Virus record (IMG/VR): IMGVR_UViG_3300038548_000077
Coordinates: 1 to 42,371 of that record
Origin: a virus
Direction: 5' to 3' (one strand)
Length of the DNA stretch: 42,371 nt
Shown here piece by piece: positions 8,114 through 14,975 of the stretch (position 1 is the first letter of the stretch; each line of letters opens with the position of its first letter). The notes beneath the pieces were generated by a model. The model was not told the DNA's origin, did not search any database, and worked only from the letters and a program-made list of their open reading frames with translations. The position numbers and the translations under genes were made by a program.

Positions 8114-8946
8114 TATTTAACTCCGTATATTGCATATTCATAATCTAAATCAGAGTTATTCGCGTTACCTACTGCTCTGATTGCTAACCTACTTCCTTTA
8201 GCTATATTTATAGGCTTGTACGGTGTAACCATGCCGTGCCCTGTCTCAGTAGCTCCTTGTGTAGCATACGAAAGCTCCATTATAATTTCCTCATTACCTG
8301 CGCTACCCACACCTACGTCATAAGCTAATGCAAGTGTGTTGGCCCAGCTATCCGCTGCTCTGTGTGCACACACTAGAAAGCCGCTATATTCATCTACTGT
8401 AGACGCTATAATCTCCACCCAAGAGCCAAAAACACCTGGAGTAGTAGATCGCGCCACTAGCACCGCGCCAGTGATTGATGTATCGGTTCCTATGTCTACA
8501 ACTTCCGACAATGATGCTGGTTGCTGAAATCCTGAATTAGTTAAGTTTATATGCAAAGGAGCTATAACACTGGCTAGGTCGCTTTGCATTCTTGCAGAAA
8601 TTCTAACCCCTTCAGGTATATTAATGGGAAAGTATGCTGTATCTACATTATGCAGTAAGCTATTGTCGGAGTAATACCATAGATTAGGTATTATAACCTC
8701 TTCACTACCAGCACCACCTATGGCTATGTCAATTAACAATTGTGCAGTTACAGTACCAGATACATTCATTTGTAAAACCACTTCTATACTTGTTGAATTT
8801 GATGTATTGTTAGCAGCAGAAAGAAGCTCTACATAAGCGCCTTTTGTATTTGCTAAGCCACTAGTTAAGTCTGTGCCTTCGACATTAGCGAGAACAAAAC
8901 CCGCTGAAACCTGCTCGGAACCACCATATAAGGGAAAATCAGCCAT
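8113..8946 (-). CDS. Putative virion protein with two tandem copies of one fold, 277 aa
   Basis: Two halves repeat the same motif order. First copy (about 40-120): YVELLSAANN, LLIDIAIGGAGSEEVIIPNL, PINIPEGVRISARM. Second copy (about 176-262): WVEIIASTVDEYSGF, ALAYDVGVGSAGNEEIIMEL, PINIAKGSRLAIRAV. Each copy looks like a jelly-roll-type beta domain of about 130 residues. It is the largest intact duplication in this cluster and a good candidate for an exposed appendage. It overlaps the preceding gene by 8 bp. Confidence 0.7.
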   Translation of the reverse strand: MADFPLYGGSEQVSAGFVLANVEGTDLTSGLANTKGAYVELLSAANNTSNSTSIEVVLQMNVSGTVTAQLLIDIAIGGAGSEEVIIPNLWYYSDNSLLHNVDTAYFPINIPEGVRISARMQSDLASVIAPLHINLTNSGFQQPASLSEVVDIGTDTSITGAVLVARSTTPGVFGSWVEIIASTVDEYSGFLVCAHRAADSWANTLALAYDVGVGSAGNEEIIMELSYATQGATETGHGMVTPYKPINIAKGSRLAIRAVGNANNSDLDYEYAIYGVK

Positions 8947-9316
8947 TTAATATAACCTCCGCTCTACCTGTGGATAGTAACCCTTGAGACTCCATGTAAT
9001 TTACGGAGTTAATTGTGTTCTCGGAACTCATACGAACCCGACCACGAAAGTTTAAAATATCCAAACTATCTTTTATAATATCATCTGTATTTGCCGCCTT
9101 TACTATACTTAACATTTCAGCATCAGTGAATAAATCTAGATAATCATCTCGACTTAATATTCTGTCTTGAATCACTTCATAAAAATCTAAAGCTGTAGAA
9201 TTCCATACGCCTTTTTTATCTGACTCTTTAACAGCCATTCCAGCAGGAATGTTATCTATAACCGTAGCTGAACTAATTAACTCACCGTTTGATATTTTAT
9301 ATAAATGCTTCATCAT
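8939..9316 (-). CDS. Hypothetical virion-cluster protein, 125 aa
   Basis: The N-terminus is small beta (LYKISNGELISSATVIDNIP) and the rest helical, with DDYLDLFTDAEMLSIVKAANTDD and a C-terminal YMESQGLLSTGRAEVIL. That layout is seen in uncharacterised proteins beside phage tail genes. Two in-frame ATGs (9316, 9313) overlap the upstream stop. It links the membrane-protein genes upstream with the beta-rich genes downstream. Confidence 0.6.
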   Translation of the reverse strand: MMKHLYKISNGELISSATVIDNIPAGMAVKESDKKGVWNSTALDFYEVIQDRILSRDDYLDLFTDAEMLSIVKAANTDDIIKDSLDILNFRGRVRMSSENTINSVNYMESQGLLSTGRAEVILNG

Positions 9317-9546
9317 TCTATCTCGTCATATTCAATTGATTCTCTACAGTGATCTTTATCGAACCAGAATAGAGCGTTAATAAATCTTTCTGCGTATAGC
9401 CAGCGTTTCTTGTGAGTGACTAAAGCTTTATGTCCTACATGACCACTTATTGTGTGGTCTTCACTACCATTTAATAATAGAACGTTTAGAAATTGGTCTA
9501 TTGATATCATTAATCTAAATATGTAACCTTTAGCCTTTAATGACAT
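9313..9546 (-). CDS. Hypothetical conserved-looking phage protein, about 77 aa
   Basis: The start is uncertain: ATG 9546 lies inside the preceding gene, and a later ATG at 9510 is possible. The core SIDQFLNVLL, a GSEDHTISG segment and FINALFWFDKDHCRESIE look like a conserved compact phage protein I cannot name. It is amphipathic rather than clearly transmembrane. Order suggests a host-interaction or lysis-adjacent role, but that is only context. Confidence 0.55.
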   Translation of the reverse strand: MSLKAKGYIFRLMISIDQFLNVLLLNGSEDHTISGHVGHKALVTHKKRWLYAERFINALFWFDKDHCRESIEYDEIE

Positions 9547-9883
9547 AAGCCGCAACCGATACCGATAGCACAAACATAAACAAGCCGAAATACATCATCT
9601 TCTTACTTAACTCATTCATTAGTTTAATAGCTGGTCTTGCTGCTGCTATCTCATCGTGTAGCGCTCTAGAATCTAGCTCTGTCGCATCTTGCCGTTTAGC
9701 TAATCTCTCTTGCATCTTAATTACTTCGTTGTGACTTGCTGTGTTGAGTATCATAGCCTCTGTGAGTTTATCTATCTTCTCAAATAAGGGTTTAATACTA
9801 TTAAAGCCATTTTCAAGCAGGCTTATTTTTTGCCCTTGCTCGTTCGCTTTCTGCTCTAATTTCTCTATTTTTTCGTGAGGCAT
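9530..9883 (-). CDS. Coiled-coil protein with C-terminal membrane anchor, 117 aa
   Basis: Residues 1-92 are charged heptad-like helix and 97-114 (MMYFGLFMFVLSVSVAAYV) are one hydrophobic segment followed by Lys-Gly. A cytoplasmic coiled coil with a C-terminal anchor recalls XhlA-type and other holin-associated proteins, though length and details do not prove it. It overlaps the upstream polytopic membrane protein by 19 bp, so the two may act together at the membrane. Confidence 0.6.
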   Translation of the reverse strand: MPHEKIEKLEQKANEQGQKISLLENGFNSIKPLFEKIDKLTEAMILNTASHNEVIKMQERLAKRQDATELDSRALHDEIAAARPAIKLMNELSKKMMYFGLFMFVLSVSVAAYVIKG

Positions 9884-10407
9884 GCTTTACCCTTAAGGAT
9901 TGTATCAGGAACCATATTGCACCACCGTTCAACACTATCATTAATAGAATTAATAAAGGCTGCTGCACTATGAAATTTCCTTTTAATTATGTGATCAGTG
10001 CTTAGTAATACCAATGTAAGATCAACAAATAAGCTTATATCTTGTAAGTCATTATACACATTTAATAGCGCGTTTGTTTCAAAACTTTGTGATATAGCCA
10101 TTAGCCCACAACATATAGCATCAAACAGTAACCATATAGCATATAAAACAATTACTCCCTTTTTATTAATAAATAAGTAACAAGAAGCCATAAAAAACGA
10201 TAACGAATAGCAGCAACAAAATAAATACCAATGAGATGAAAGCTCAAAATCAATATAAACATTACCGATAGTAAAGCTAAATTCTGATGCCTCTATAACC
10301 ATATAAAGAAGGTAATGGAAAACAACTAAATTCCCTATTACCCTGTCATTTTTGGCCGTGGTTAGTATTGAAGTTATAACTAGTAGTGCAATTATATTTT
10401 CAATCAT
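9865..10407 (-). CDS. Polytopic membrane protein, 180 aa
   Basis: Hydrophobic segments lie near residues 3-17, 26-40, 59-80, 84-105 and 125-136, suggesting four or five membrane passes, then a soluble basic tail of about 40 residues ending KACLTKK. A CCCY cluster sits in the third segment. No family recognised. Immediately upstream is a 15-codon ORF with a good ribosome binding site, a possible leader. Larger than most holins. Confidence 0.6.
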   Translation of the reverse strand: MIENIIALLVITSILTTAKNDRVIGNLVVFHYLLYMVIEASEFSFTIGNVYIDFELSSHWYLFCCCYSLSFFMASCYLFINKKGVIVLYAIWLLFDAICCGLMAISQSFETNALLNVYNDLQDISLFVDLTLVLLSTDHIIKRKFHSAAAFINSINDSVERWCNMVPDTILKGKACLTKK

Positions 10408-10413
10408 AACAAC

Positions 10414-10461
10414 TTACTTCTTAGTTTTGCCGCCAGTGCCTTTCTTTTTAACTTCAAGCAT
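10414..10461 (-). CDS. 15-codon basic mini-ORF upstream of the membrane protein
   Basis: ATG 10461 follows AAGGAATTAAC, one of the better ribosome binding sites nearby. It encodes 15 residues, MLEVKKKGTGGKTKK, and stops 7 bases before the membrane-protein ATG. Its spacing suggests a leader peptide or translational coupler. Expression is unproven. Confidence 0.35.
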   Translation of the reverse strand: MLEVKKKGTGGKTKK

Positions 10462-10497
10462 GTTAATTCCTTATTCATTGATAGGTTCCTTATTATA

Positions 10498-10923
10498 TCA
10501 TTTCAAGCCAAGAAAACCAAAGTAAGCTGCTGACCTTGTATCTTCGTTGCTTCTACCTGTCCAGCCAGTTACTTTTTCAAACTGTGCTTTGTCTTTTTTC
10601 CACATCTTAGATATTTTATGATTGATAACCATAATACTAAAGTGTTCAAATATTCTCTCTAATTCAACTTGTGATTGCTGAACCATACCTAAGCGTCTAG
10701 CTATTGATTGTTGAACTTTAAGCCCGTTCCCTTGTCTGAATATGGCATTGTTGGCGCAAACATCTTCCATGTGTACGGTTATATCAGTGTCGTACCATTT
10801 ATCTAAAGTTACAATAAAATCAACTAAAGTCATTGTATCTAATTCTTTTAGCTTACCGTCAACATAAATAGCCACACCATGTGCTTTACTGTCTGGATCA
10901 ATACCTATAATTATTTTAGACAT
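10498..10923 (-). CDS. RuvC-like Holliday-junction resolvase
   Basis: A 141-aa RNase H-fold endonuclease. The opening IIIGIDPDSKAHGVAIY gives the first catalytic Asp (D9) and the beta hairpin of RuvC-like enzymes. HMEDV supplies E53. The C-terminal SNEDTRSAAYFG supplies D128 (or E127) before a small-residue helix. It would resolve branched DNA made during recombination-dependent replication and before packaging. It overlaps the YbcO-like gene by 13 bp. A specialised phage subfamily, not cellular RuvC. Confidence 0.8.
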   Translation of the reverse strand: MSKIIIGIDPDSKAHGVAIYVDGKLKELDTMTLVDFIVTLDKWYDTDITVHMEDVCANNAIFRQGNGLKVQQSIARRLGMVQQSQVELERIFEHFSIMVINHKISKMWKKDKAQFEKVTGWTGRSNEDTRSAAYFGFLGLK

Positions 10924-11204
10924 AACAAACCCTTATCAATTAGTTTTTGCTGAGTTCTTTCTAATGCGATTAACTTTAATTCTGCAATTGACGGATAACC
11001 AACGTCCCAACCTACACGACCATCAATAATGTCGTGACAAGCTGAACAGGCATACACAGCGAAATGATCACCGCACTTTATACCCATACCTCTATTTTTT
11101 CCAATATGGCATAACACTACAGTTTCATTACCTGAGCAGTTACCTAGCAGCAAAGTACAATCCTCACCCTTTGCTGACTTAGTTATTTTTGTTTGTTTTG
11201 CCAT
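10911..11204 (-). CDS. DUF1364 / YbcO-like HNH-type nuclease
   Basis: The 97-aa sequence has the signature of DUF1364: SAKGEDCTLLLGNC, then CHIGK..GMGIK, then YACSACHDIIDGR. Cysteines 16, 23, 53 and 56 with H57 form the zinc site and H33 is a plausible catalytic residue. E. coli YbcO belongs to this family and lies in a lambda-like nin region beside resolvase genes, as here. ATG 11204 overlaps the stop of the preceding 27-aa ORF (TAATG). Confidence 0.8.
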   Translation of the reverse strand: MAKQTKITKSAKGEDCTLLLGNCSGNETVVLCHIGKNRGMGIKCGDHFAVYACSACHDIIDGRVGWDVGYPSIAELKLIALERTQQKLIDKGLLCLK

Positions 11205-11287
11205 TACCTTCTCCTGTATTTAACTTTACTCTTCTTTTGATCGCTTCTTGTTTTATGTGAGGGTGTTACTGGTTTAGGATTTATCAT
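11204..11287 (-). CDS. 27-aa very basic small ORF
   Basis: MINPKPVTPSHKTR-type start and a tail ending KYRRR: over a third Lys/Arg, so nucleic-acid binding is possible. Its final codons contain AGGAGAAGG, which is also the ribosome binding site of the DUF1364 gene, and the stop overlaps that start. It begins inside the preceding ORF. It may exist mainly to couple translation. Confidence 0.5.
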   Translation of the reverse strand: MINPKPVTPSHKTRSDQKKSKVKYRRR

Positions 11288-11408
11288 TACTAACCTTTAA
11301 ATGTTGATGATCACCATTATTTCTGACGAGCCTTTTTTCGAATGTGTATATAACCCTTTTACACTTTGCACAAATTTTGGTAGATGTACAGCTCATTGCT
11401 ATTTTCAT
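11274..11408 (-). CDS. 44-aa small cysteine-containing protein
   Basis: Cysteines at 7, 13 and 16 (CTSTKICAKC) and His residues near 34-36 could form a zinc knuckle. It starts on the last base of the upstream stop (TAATG). Part of a run of four tiny ORFs between the 47-aa membrane protein and the DUF1364 gene. Function unknown. Confidence 0.5.
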   Translation of the reverse strand: MKIAMSCTSTKICAKCKRVIYTFEKRLVRNNGDHQHLKVSNDKS

Positions 11409-11521
11409 TATGACTTCCCTGTACGTGATTTTTCGTATGATTCCATACACTCTTTAGAATGATTCTTTCCGTCACCTTTTGATTTACAGTTCTTACCTTT
11501 GCATTTCATTGTTGCTTTCAT
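11408..11521 (-). CDS. 37-aa CCHC-like mini zinc protein
   Basis: The arrangement CKGKNC ... NHSKEC gives C6, C11, H21 and C25, a C-x4-C-x9-H-x3-C knuckle. Similar tiny proteins with GKNC and HSKEC motifs recur in phage genomes. ATG 11521 lies 4 bp after the preceding stop. Function unknown. Confidence 0.55.
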   Translation of the reverse strand: MKATMKCKGKNCKSKGDGKNHSKECMESYEKSRTGKS

Positions 11522-11524
11522 AAA

Positions 11525-11668
11525 TTACTCCATAGGAAAATAAAGAATCTTTTTTAATTTAACGTTTTTTATTGAGTTATAAAGCTTTGTGTATATAAAG
11601 TTAATCGCTAGAAAGCACAGTAAAAAACTTCCAAGGATCCACAAAAATATAATTAAAAAACCACTCAT
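11525..11668 (-). CDS. 47-aa single-pass membrane protein
   Basis: Residues 3-26 (GFLIIFLWILGSFLLCFLAI core) form one transmembrane helix followed by a basic tail (NVKLKK). GGAGAATAACAATG at the start is the same 14-base junction found at the 21866 start. Possible roles include inner-membrane modification or regulation of lysis; nothing specific is seen. Confidence 0.55.
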   Translation of the reverse strand: MSGFLIIFLWILGSFLLCFLAINFIYTKLYNSIKNVKLKKILYFPME

Positions 11669-11680
11669 TGTTATTCTCCA

Positions 11681-12130
11681 TTATTTATCTTTAAATTTAA
11701 TCGGAAAGCCTTTGTCGTTAAAGTAAAAAATCATCTGCTCCATGTACTCTTTAGACTCTGCCGTATTGAACTTGCTGGTTATTTCTATTCCTTCCATTAA
11801 CTCAACTCTGGTTTCGTAGCTTCTTTTCCAGAAGTTACACATATCAAATAGAGTTTCATAAAAGTCACTATGTTTATCGCTATTAAGCAAGATAGGAACG
11901 CCAAACGTGTACTTACAAAACCTTTTAGCATAACCACTTATTGTATTGCCTTGCGTGTCTATCTGCCCGTACCATAAATGCTGCTGGTTGTTAGCTGAGA
12001 TACGTCTTTTTTTACCGACCTCAACAAGAGTTACATCGTATTTCTTTTGTGGACTCTTACCCATAAACAAATCAATTTTACGATAAACGTCTTGCCTTGT
12101 TGATAGTGTTATTAACTGGTTTTTAATCAT
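11681..12130 (-). CDS. NinB-like recombination protein
   Basis: About 149 aa from ATG 12130; the frame is open to 12154, but those codons overlap the upstream gene. The order RRISANNQQHLWYGQI (about 45-60), GNTISGYAKRFCKYTFG, then ITSKFNT..ESKEYMEQMIFYFNDKGF matches NinB-type single-strand-binding recombination mediators (R-x2-QN-x3-W early; ST-x-F/L ... EYM near the end). NinB would work with the annealase and resolvase encoded elsewhere in this genome. Similarity is by motif order only. Confidence 0.5.
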   Translation of the reverse strand: MIKNQLITLSTRQDVYRKIDLFMGKSPQKKYDVTLVEVGKKRRISANNQQHLWYGQIDTQGNTISGYAKRFCKYTFGVPILLNSDKHSDFYETLFDMCNFWKRSYETRVELMEGIEITSKFNTAESKEYMEQMIFYFNDKGFPIKFKDK

Positions 12131-12410
12131 GCTTGTACCACAAATCAGAAACATAAACCTCGCTAAGAAAGCACTTTTTAGCTATAGCTCTAATTAGCCT
12201 TGTTGGTTTGTCAGTAGATTTTAACTCTTTAATTAACTGTAGAGCTTTCTCGCCTCTTGTTGGCTCTTTTGGGTTTGAGTTATTATATTTTTTCTTATAA
12301 TAATTCTTGCTATCAACCTCAACAACAAGAGCCTTGTTTACTCGTTTAAGTTCGTATTCAAGCTCTTTAACTCTATCTTGTAAACTAAAATAATCAGCTA
12401 TTGTATTCAT
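12123..12410 (-). CDS. Coiled coil plus HTH-like protein, 95 aa
   Basis: Residues 10-45 are heptad-like helix and 72-93 (IRAIAKKCFLSEVYVSDLWYK) resemble a helix-turn-helix of the kind in phage initiators or terminase-like adaptors. The start overlaps the preceding stop by 4 bp. Possibly a small DNA-binding regulator. Confidence 0.55.
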   Translation of the reverse strand: MNTIADYFSLQDRVKELEYELKRVNKALVVEVDSKNYYKKKYNNSNPKEPTRGEKALQLIKELKSTDKPTRLIRAIAKKCFLSEVYVSDLWYKHD

Positions 12411-12595
12411 GCTGCCAATCCAAATTTAAAGCCGTTCTTTCTACCTGCACCAGCTACAGCATTTTCAGTTCTAACAACGGTACTTACTTTATTTACTAGT
12501 ATTACTATTTCATTAATAGGTAACTTACCTGCGTATTTTTTTATGACTTTTAACTCTTCAGGAGTCCATGATAAAGCTTTTATTTTCTTGTTCAT
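12407..12595 (-). CDS. SANT/Myb-like small DNA-binding protein, 62 aa
   Basis: ATG 12595 overlaps the upstream stop (TGATG); the TTG just before it is unlikely. The pattern SWTPEELKVIKKYAGKLP, then a second helix and RTENAVAGAGRKNGF is typical of SANT/HTH proteins in phages, with a recognition helix near 40-52. It sits between other small HTH and helical genes. Confidence 0.6.
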   Translation of the reverse strand: MNKKIKALSWTPEELKVIKKYAGKLPINEIVILVNKVSTVVRTENAVAGAGRKNGFKFGLAA

Positions 12596-12759
12596 CAACT
12601 TACCCTCATCTTTCTAATCTTAATTATTAACGTGTTATTGGCTATCTCTAAATGTGCTATTTCGCTTAATAACTCAACTATAAACTTTTCATCAGAGAGT
12701 TTTTGTTTTTCCATCTCTCCATTAGCTAGTTCTAAACATTCACGGCTTAACCTTTTCAT
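12595..12759 (-). CDS. 54-aa helical protein
   Basis: Found by its near-perfect ribosome binding site, AAGGAGGTAGCTAATG, inside the end of the upstream gene. The product is a charged helix (LELANGEMEKQKLSDEKF, then LLSEIAHLEIAN) with a basic end, probably a short coiled coil. Overlapped by 1 base with the SANT-like gene downstream. Confidence 0.55.
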   Translation of the reverse strand: MKRLSRECLELANGEMEKQKLSDEKFIVELLSEIAHLEIANNTLIIKIRKMRVS

Positions 12760-12892
12760 TAGCTACCTCCTTCATAGCCTCTTGCGTCAAAAAGTTGACT
12801 TCTTTTATCAACAGAGTAATAAACTCTTCTTTATCACTATCTTTTATTTTGCCAAAAGCGTGGTCTTGTCTTAATTGTTTAAGTCTGTTCAT
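12740..12892 (-). CDS. 50-aa helical protein
   Basis: Translated from ATG 12892, behind AAAGGACAAGAACA; the longer frame to 12988 needs a GTG and runs against the zinc-ribbon gene. The product is mostly helix (KEEFITLLIKEVNFLTQEAM). Its end carries the Shine-Dalgarno of the next gene. Unknown function. Confidence 0.5.
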   Translation of the reverse strand: MNRLKQLRQDHAFGKIKDSDKEEFITLLIKEVNFLTQEAMKEVANEKVKP

Positions 12893-13010
12893 TGTTCTTG
12901 TCCTTTCGCCATACTCTATTTTTACAAGTGTTGTTGAAGTACTTTCTTCTAGATGTGCCGTGGAATTTTTTACCACAACCGCACTCACATTCTTTTTCAG
13001 TTATTGCCAT
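12879..13010 (-). CDS. 43-aa zinc-ribbon protein
   Basis: CECGCGKKF (C8, C10, C12) and later NTCKNRVWRKDKN (C29) match the short phage zinc ribbons of C-x-C-x-C...CxNRxWRxR type, which usually bind nucleic acid. ATG 13010 follows AGAGGTTAACAA, part of a repeated junction cassette. It overlaps the next gene by 14 bp. Confidence 0.6.
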   Translation of the reverse strand: MAITEKECECGCGKKFHGTSRRKYFNNTCKNRVWRKDKNNEQT

Positions 13011-13026
13011 TTGTTAACCTCTACTT

Positions 13027-13236
13027 TTATGGGTTCTGACCTAGCGCACAAAGTACGTTATAGCCAATATCTTCGAACTCACTTTCATGAACCGCTTCAA
13101 CGGCACTGTTAACCTGCTTTTTAAGCGCCGCTATTTCTAGTCTAGAATCATTAGATTTTCGTATGAATTTACTAAATTGTTCAGCCACTTCTTCATGAAC
13201 TTCATACGATTGACTATTAATATTTACTTTTGCCAT
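13027..13236 (-). CDS. Hypothetical protein, 69 aa
   Basis: The N-terminal strand VNINSQSYEVHEEV leads into a coiled-coil helix (about 15-55). Resembles the many short beta-plus-helix proteins of phage early regions. Translation starts within the repeated AAAGTAGAGGTGAGTAATGG cassette. No family recognised. Confidence 0.6.
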   Translation of the reverse strand: MAKVNINSQSYEVHEEVAEQFSKFIRKSNDSRLEIAALKKQVNSAVEAVHESEFEDIGYNVLCALGQNP

Positions 13237-13245
13237 TACTCACCT

Positions 13246-13413
13246 CTACTTTAAAAGGTTGAAATTAGATTTTAAAATGTATTGCCAGCCTCTAATACAA
13301 TTGCCATCAAAATCTAGTGTGTGATAATGAAAACCCTGTGCATAAAGTCCTGATATTTTCCCGTAACAGTTGTCACCTAATAAAAATAGCTGACCTAATT
13401 TAAAGCTAACCAT
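13246..13413 (-). CDS. Hypothetical protein, 55 aa
   Basis: A compact, beta-rich, aromatic protein (FKLGQLFLLGDNCYGKI, FHYHTLDFDGNCIRGW). ATG 13413 follows AGAGGTGAGCA, and its own stop codon is inside the identical cassette that starts the next gene. No family recognised. Confidence 0.55.
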   Translation of the reverse strand: MVSFKLGQLFLLGDNCYGKISGLYAQGFHYHTLDFDGNCIRGWQYILKSNFNLLK

Positions 13414-13422
13414 TGCTCACCT

Positions 13423-13608
13423 CTACTTTTGTGTAATTAATTCTTTCTGATTAGCAGTAACATCTAGCTTTATCAGTTCCATTATGCCGATAAAGCTTAT
13501 TAGTGGCATTTCACCTTTAAATTCATCAACTAGATTAATTAGCTTATTAGTGAATTCTTTTTCTTTACTTGATCGCCTTTCGGGATCTAGTGTATGTATG
13601 GTTGCCAT
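13423..13608 (-). CDS. Hypothetical protein, 61 aa
   Basis: A basic start (DPERRSSKEKEF) then two amphipathic helices (FTNKLINLVDEF, SFIGIMELIKLDVTANQ). A small alpha-helical protein, 2 bp from the coiled-coil gene upstream. Function unknown. Confidence 0.6.
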   Translation of the reverse strand: MATIHTLDPERRSSKEKEFTNKLINLVDEFKGEMPLISFIGIMELIKLDVTANQKELITQK

Positions 13609-13610
13609 AG

Positions 13611-13994
13611 TTACCTCGAACGCTTAGCGTTAGTCGGCATCATTAAGTTTTTTATCTGTTTTTTGAGGTTGTCAACTTCCATTTGTAAGCCGCTTCTATG
13701 TTCGACTTCTGCGACTAAATCAGCCTCAAAACTTTCACATCGGTTTAATTGAACAACCAAACCAAGAATGATATTTTCTATACTTTCCATTGAATAAAAG
13801 TTTTTACTGCTTATATCTTCTGTTATATGCTCAATATCAATAGCTATTTCTTGAAATCTACCGCTAGAAAAATCAACTTTGTCATTGGCTTTTTCTATAC
13901 GCTTAATTATATTTGTTGGTCTTGAGATAACCGCTTGAGCTATTTGTCCGAACTCTTTAGCCAGTTTCATATCATAATCTTTAATTTGTGACAT
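13611..13994 (-). CDS. Helical/coiled-coil protein, 127 aa
   Basis: Almost entirely helical, with a C-terminal coiled coil (about 95-118, MEVDNLKKQIKNLM) and a basic tail NAKRSR. ATG 13994 follows AAAGGAAGTACG. No motif gives a function. Confidence 0.6.
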   Translation of the reverse strand: MSQIKDYDMKLAKEFGQIAQAVISRPTNIIKRIEKANDKVDFSSGRFQEIAIDIEHITEDISSKNFYSMESIENIILGLVVQLNRCESFEADLVAEVEHRSGLQMEVDNLKKQIKNLMMPTNAKRSR

Positions 13995-14099
13995 CGTACT
14001 TCCTTTTCTATAATCGTTTACTTTTGATTAAATAGAGATAAATACCACTATCAATCTACATTTAATCTCGTTGTGTTCGTTATTCTTGAGTTTAGGGTT

Positions 14100-14234
14100 T
14101 TATATTAAACCCTCTGACTCTAGTCCTTTTTTGACTAACTGCCTAACTGCCATATTAATATTGCCTTCGCAGTTTTCTTTTGCGTATTCTTTAACTGTTT
14201 CGTACAAGCTTTTTAAATCAATCCATTTCTTCAT
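14100..14234 (-). CDS. Ribbon-helix-helix-like small protein, 44 aa
   Basis: A short strand (KKWIDLKSLYE) is followed by two helices (TVKEYAKENC; INMAVRQLVKKGLES), the Arc/MetJ ribbon-helix-helix pattern. It lies beside the intergenic region that separates it from the rightward holin gene, a usual place for a local repressor. A weak leftward promoter is visible at 14270-14297. DNA binding is inferred. Confidence 0.5.
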   Translation of the reverse strand: MKKWIDLKSLYETVKEYAKENCEGNINMAVRQLVKKGLESEGLI

Positions 14235-14269
14235 TTTGTGTAATCTCTATATAGTTAAAATCTAACTTA

Positions 14270-14297
14270 AGTATAATCAATATATACGTTAAAGCAA
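14270..14297 (-). promoter_or_regulatory. Possible leftward promoter upstream of the RHH-like gene
   Basis: Minus strand TTGCTT (14297-14292), 16 bp, TATACT (14275-14270; 5 of 6). The -35 matches only TTG. Spacing to ATG 14234 is sensible. Weak evidence. Confidence 0.3.
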
Positions 14298-14357
14298 CCC
14301 TTATTTTAGATTGTTTACTAACCATGTTATTATTACCTTAACTAAAGGGGTTTAATT

Positions 14358-14849
14358 ATGAGTTGGAAAGATACACTAGCCGCAATAGCACCAACATTAG
14401 CAACTGCTTTAGGTGGTCCACTCGCTGGAGCTGCTACAAAGTTTTTAGCTAGCGAATTACTAGGTGATGAGAATTCTAGCATTGAAGATATTGAACAGGC
14501 GATAACTGGAGCGAGTCCAGAGCAGTTAGTTAATATTAAAGAATTAGATAATCAATTTAAACTAGGTATGAAGAAACTTGATATTGATGTATTCGCTTTA
14601 GAAGTTGCTTCTAGTGATTCAGCAAGAAGTAATCATAAAGATAGTTATACTCCAGCAGTTTTAGTTTATATGCTCACCGCTTTGATAGCTATAGTGGTTT
14701 ATTTTCTATTTAATGACACTGTACCAGAAGCAAATGAGAATACGCTTTACATGCTACTTGGTAGCTTAACAACAGCATGGTTACAATCTGTTAGCTATTG
14801 GACCGGAACAACAAGAAGTAGTCAAGATAAGACTAGGCTTCTTAAATGA
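14358..14849 (+). CDS. Putative holin, three-segment GTA-holin-like
   Basis: A 163-aa protein with a hydrophobic Ala/Gly-rich N-terminal segment (about 7-30), a charged middle ending in DSYTPAVLVY, a clear membrane helix at 99-118 and a second at 129-149, then YWTGTTRSSQDKT. The order and the YW-G-T-S-S-K ending resemble the 3TM holin family of gene transfer agents (PF11351). Holins form the inner-membrane lesion that frees the endolysin, which here lies 10.5 kb away. The strand is opposite to all its neighbours. AAAGGGG lies 7 bp before ATG. Confidence 0.68.
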   Translation: MSWKDTLAAIAPTLATALGGPLAGAATKFLASELLGDENSSIEDIEQAITGASPEQLVNIKELDNQFKLGMKKLDIDVFALEVASSDSARSNHKDSYTPAVLVYMLTALIAIVVYFLFNDTVPEANENTLYMLLGSLTTAWLQSVSYWTGTTRSSQDKTRLLK

Positions 14850-14855
14850 CAAATT

Positions 14856-14930
14856 ATGATAGACCTAAAAGCGCTGGCAAAAATGCCGAAGTATGTAGCG
14901 CCAAAACCAAAAACTCCACCACCAGAATAA
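14856..14930 (+). CDS. 24-codon proline/lysine-rich mini-ORF after the holin
   Basis: MIDLKALAKMPKYV then APKPKTPPPE. It starts 7 bp after the holin stop and ends before the terminator at 14953. No good ribosome binding site is seen, but the composition (helix then polyproline-like tail) is not random. Could be a small lysis regulator or unexpressed. Confidence 0.35.
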   Translation: MIDLKALAKMPKYVAPKPKTPPPE

Positions 14931-14952
14931 CTGGTGATGTTGGAATTTAAAT

Positions 14953-14975
14953 AAGCCTCTTCACTTGAGGTTTTT
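14953..14975 (+). terminator. Rightward intrinsic terminator after the holin island
   Basis: AAGCCTC, a 7-base loop and GAGGTTT pair over 7 bp (one G-T) and run into TTTTT. It ends the holin transcript. It also spans the stop codon of the convergent leftward gene, whose transcript would end with a weaker version of the same hairpin. Confidence 0.6.
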
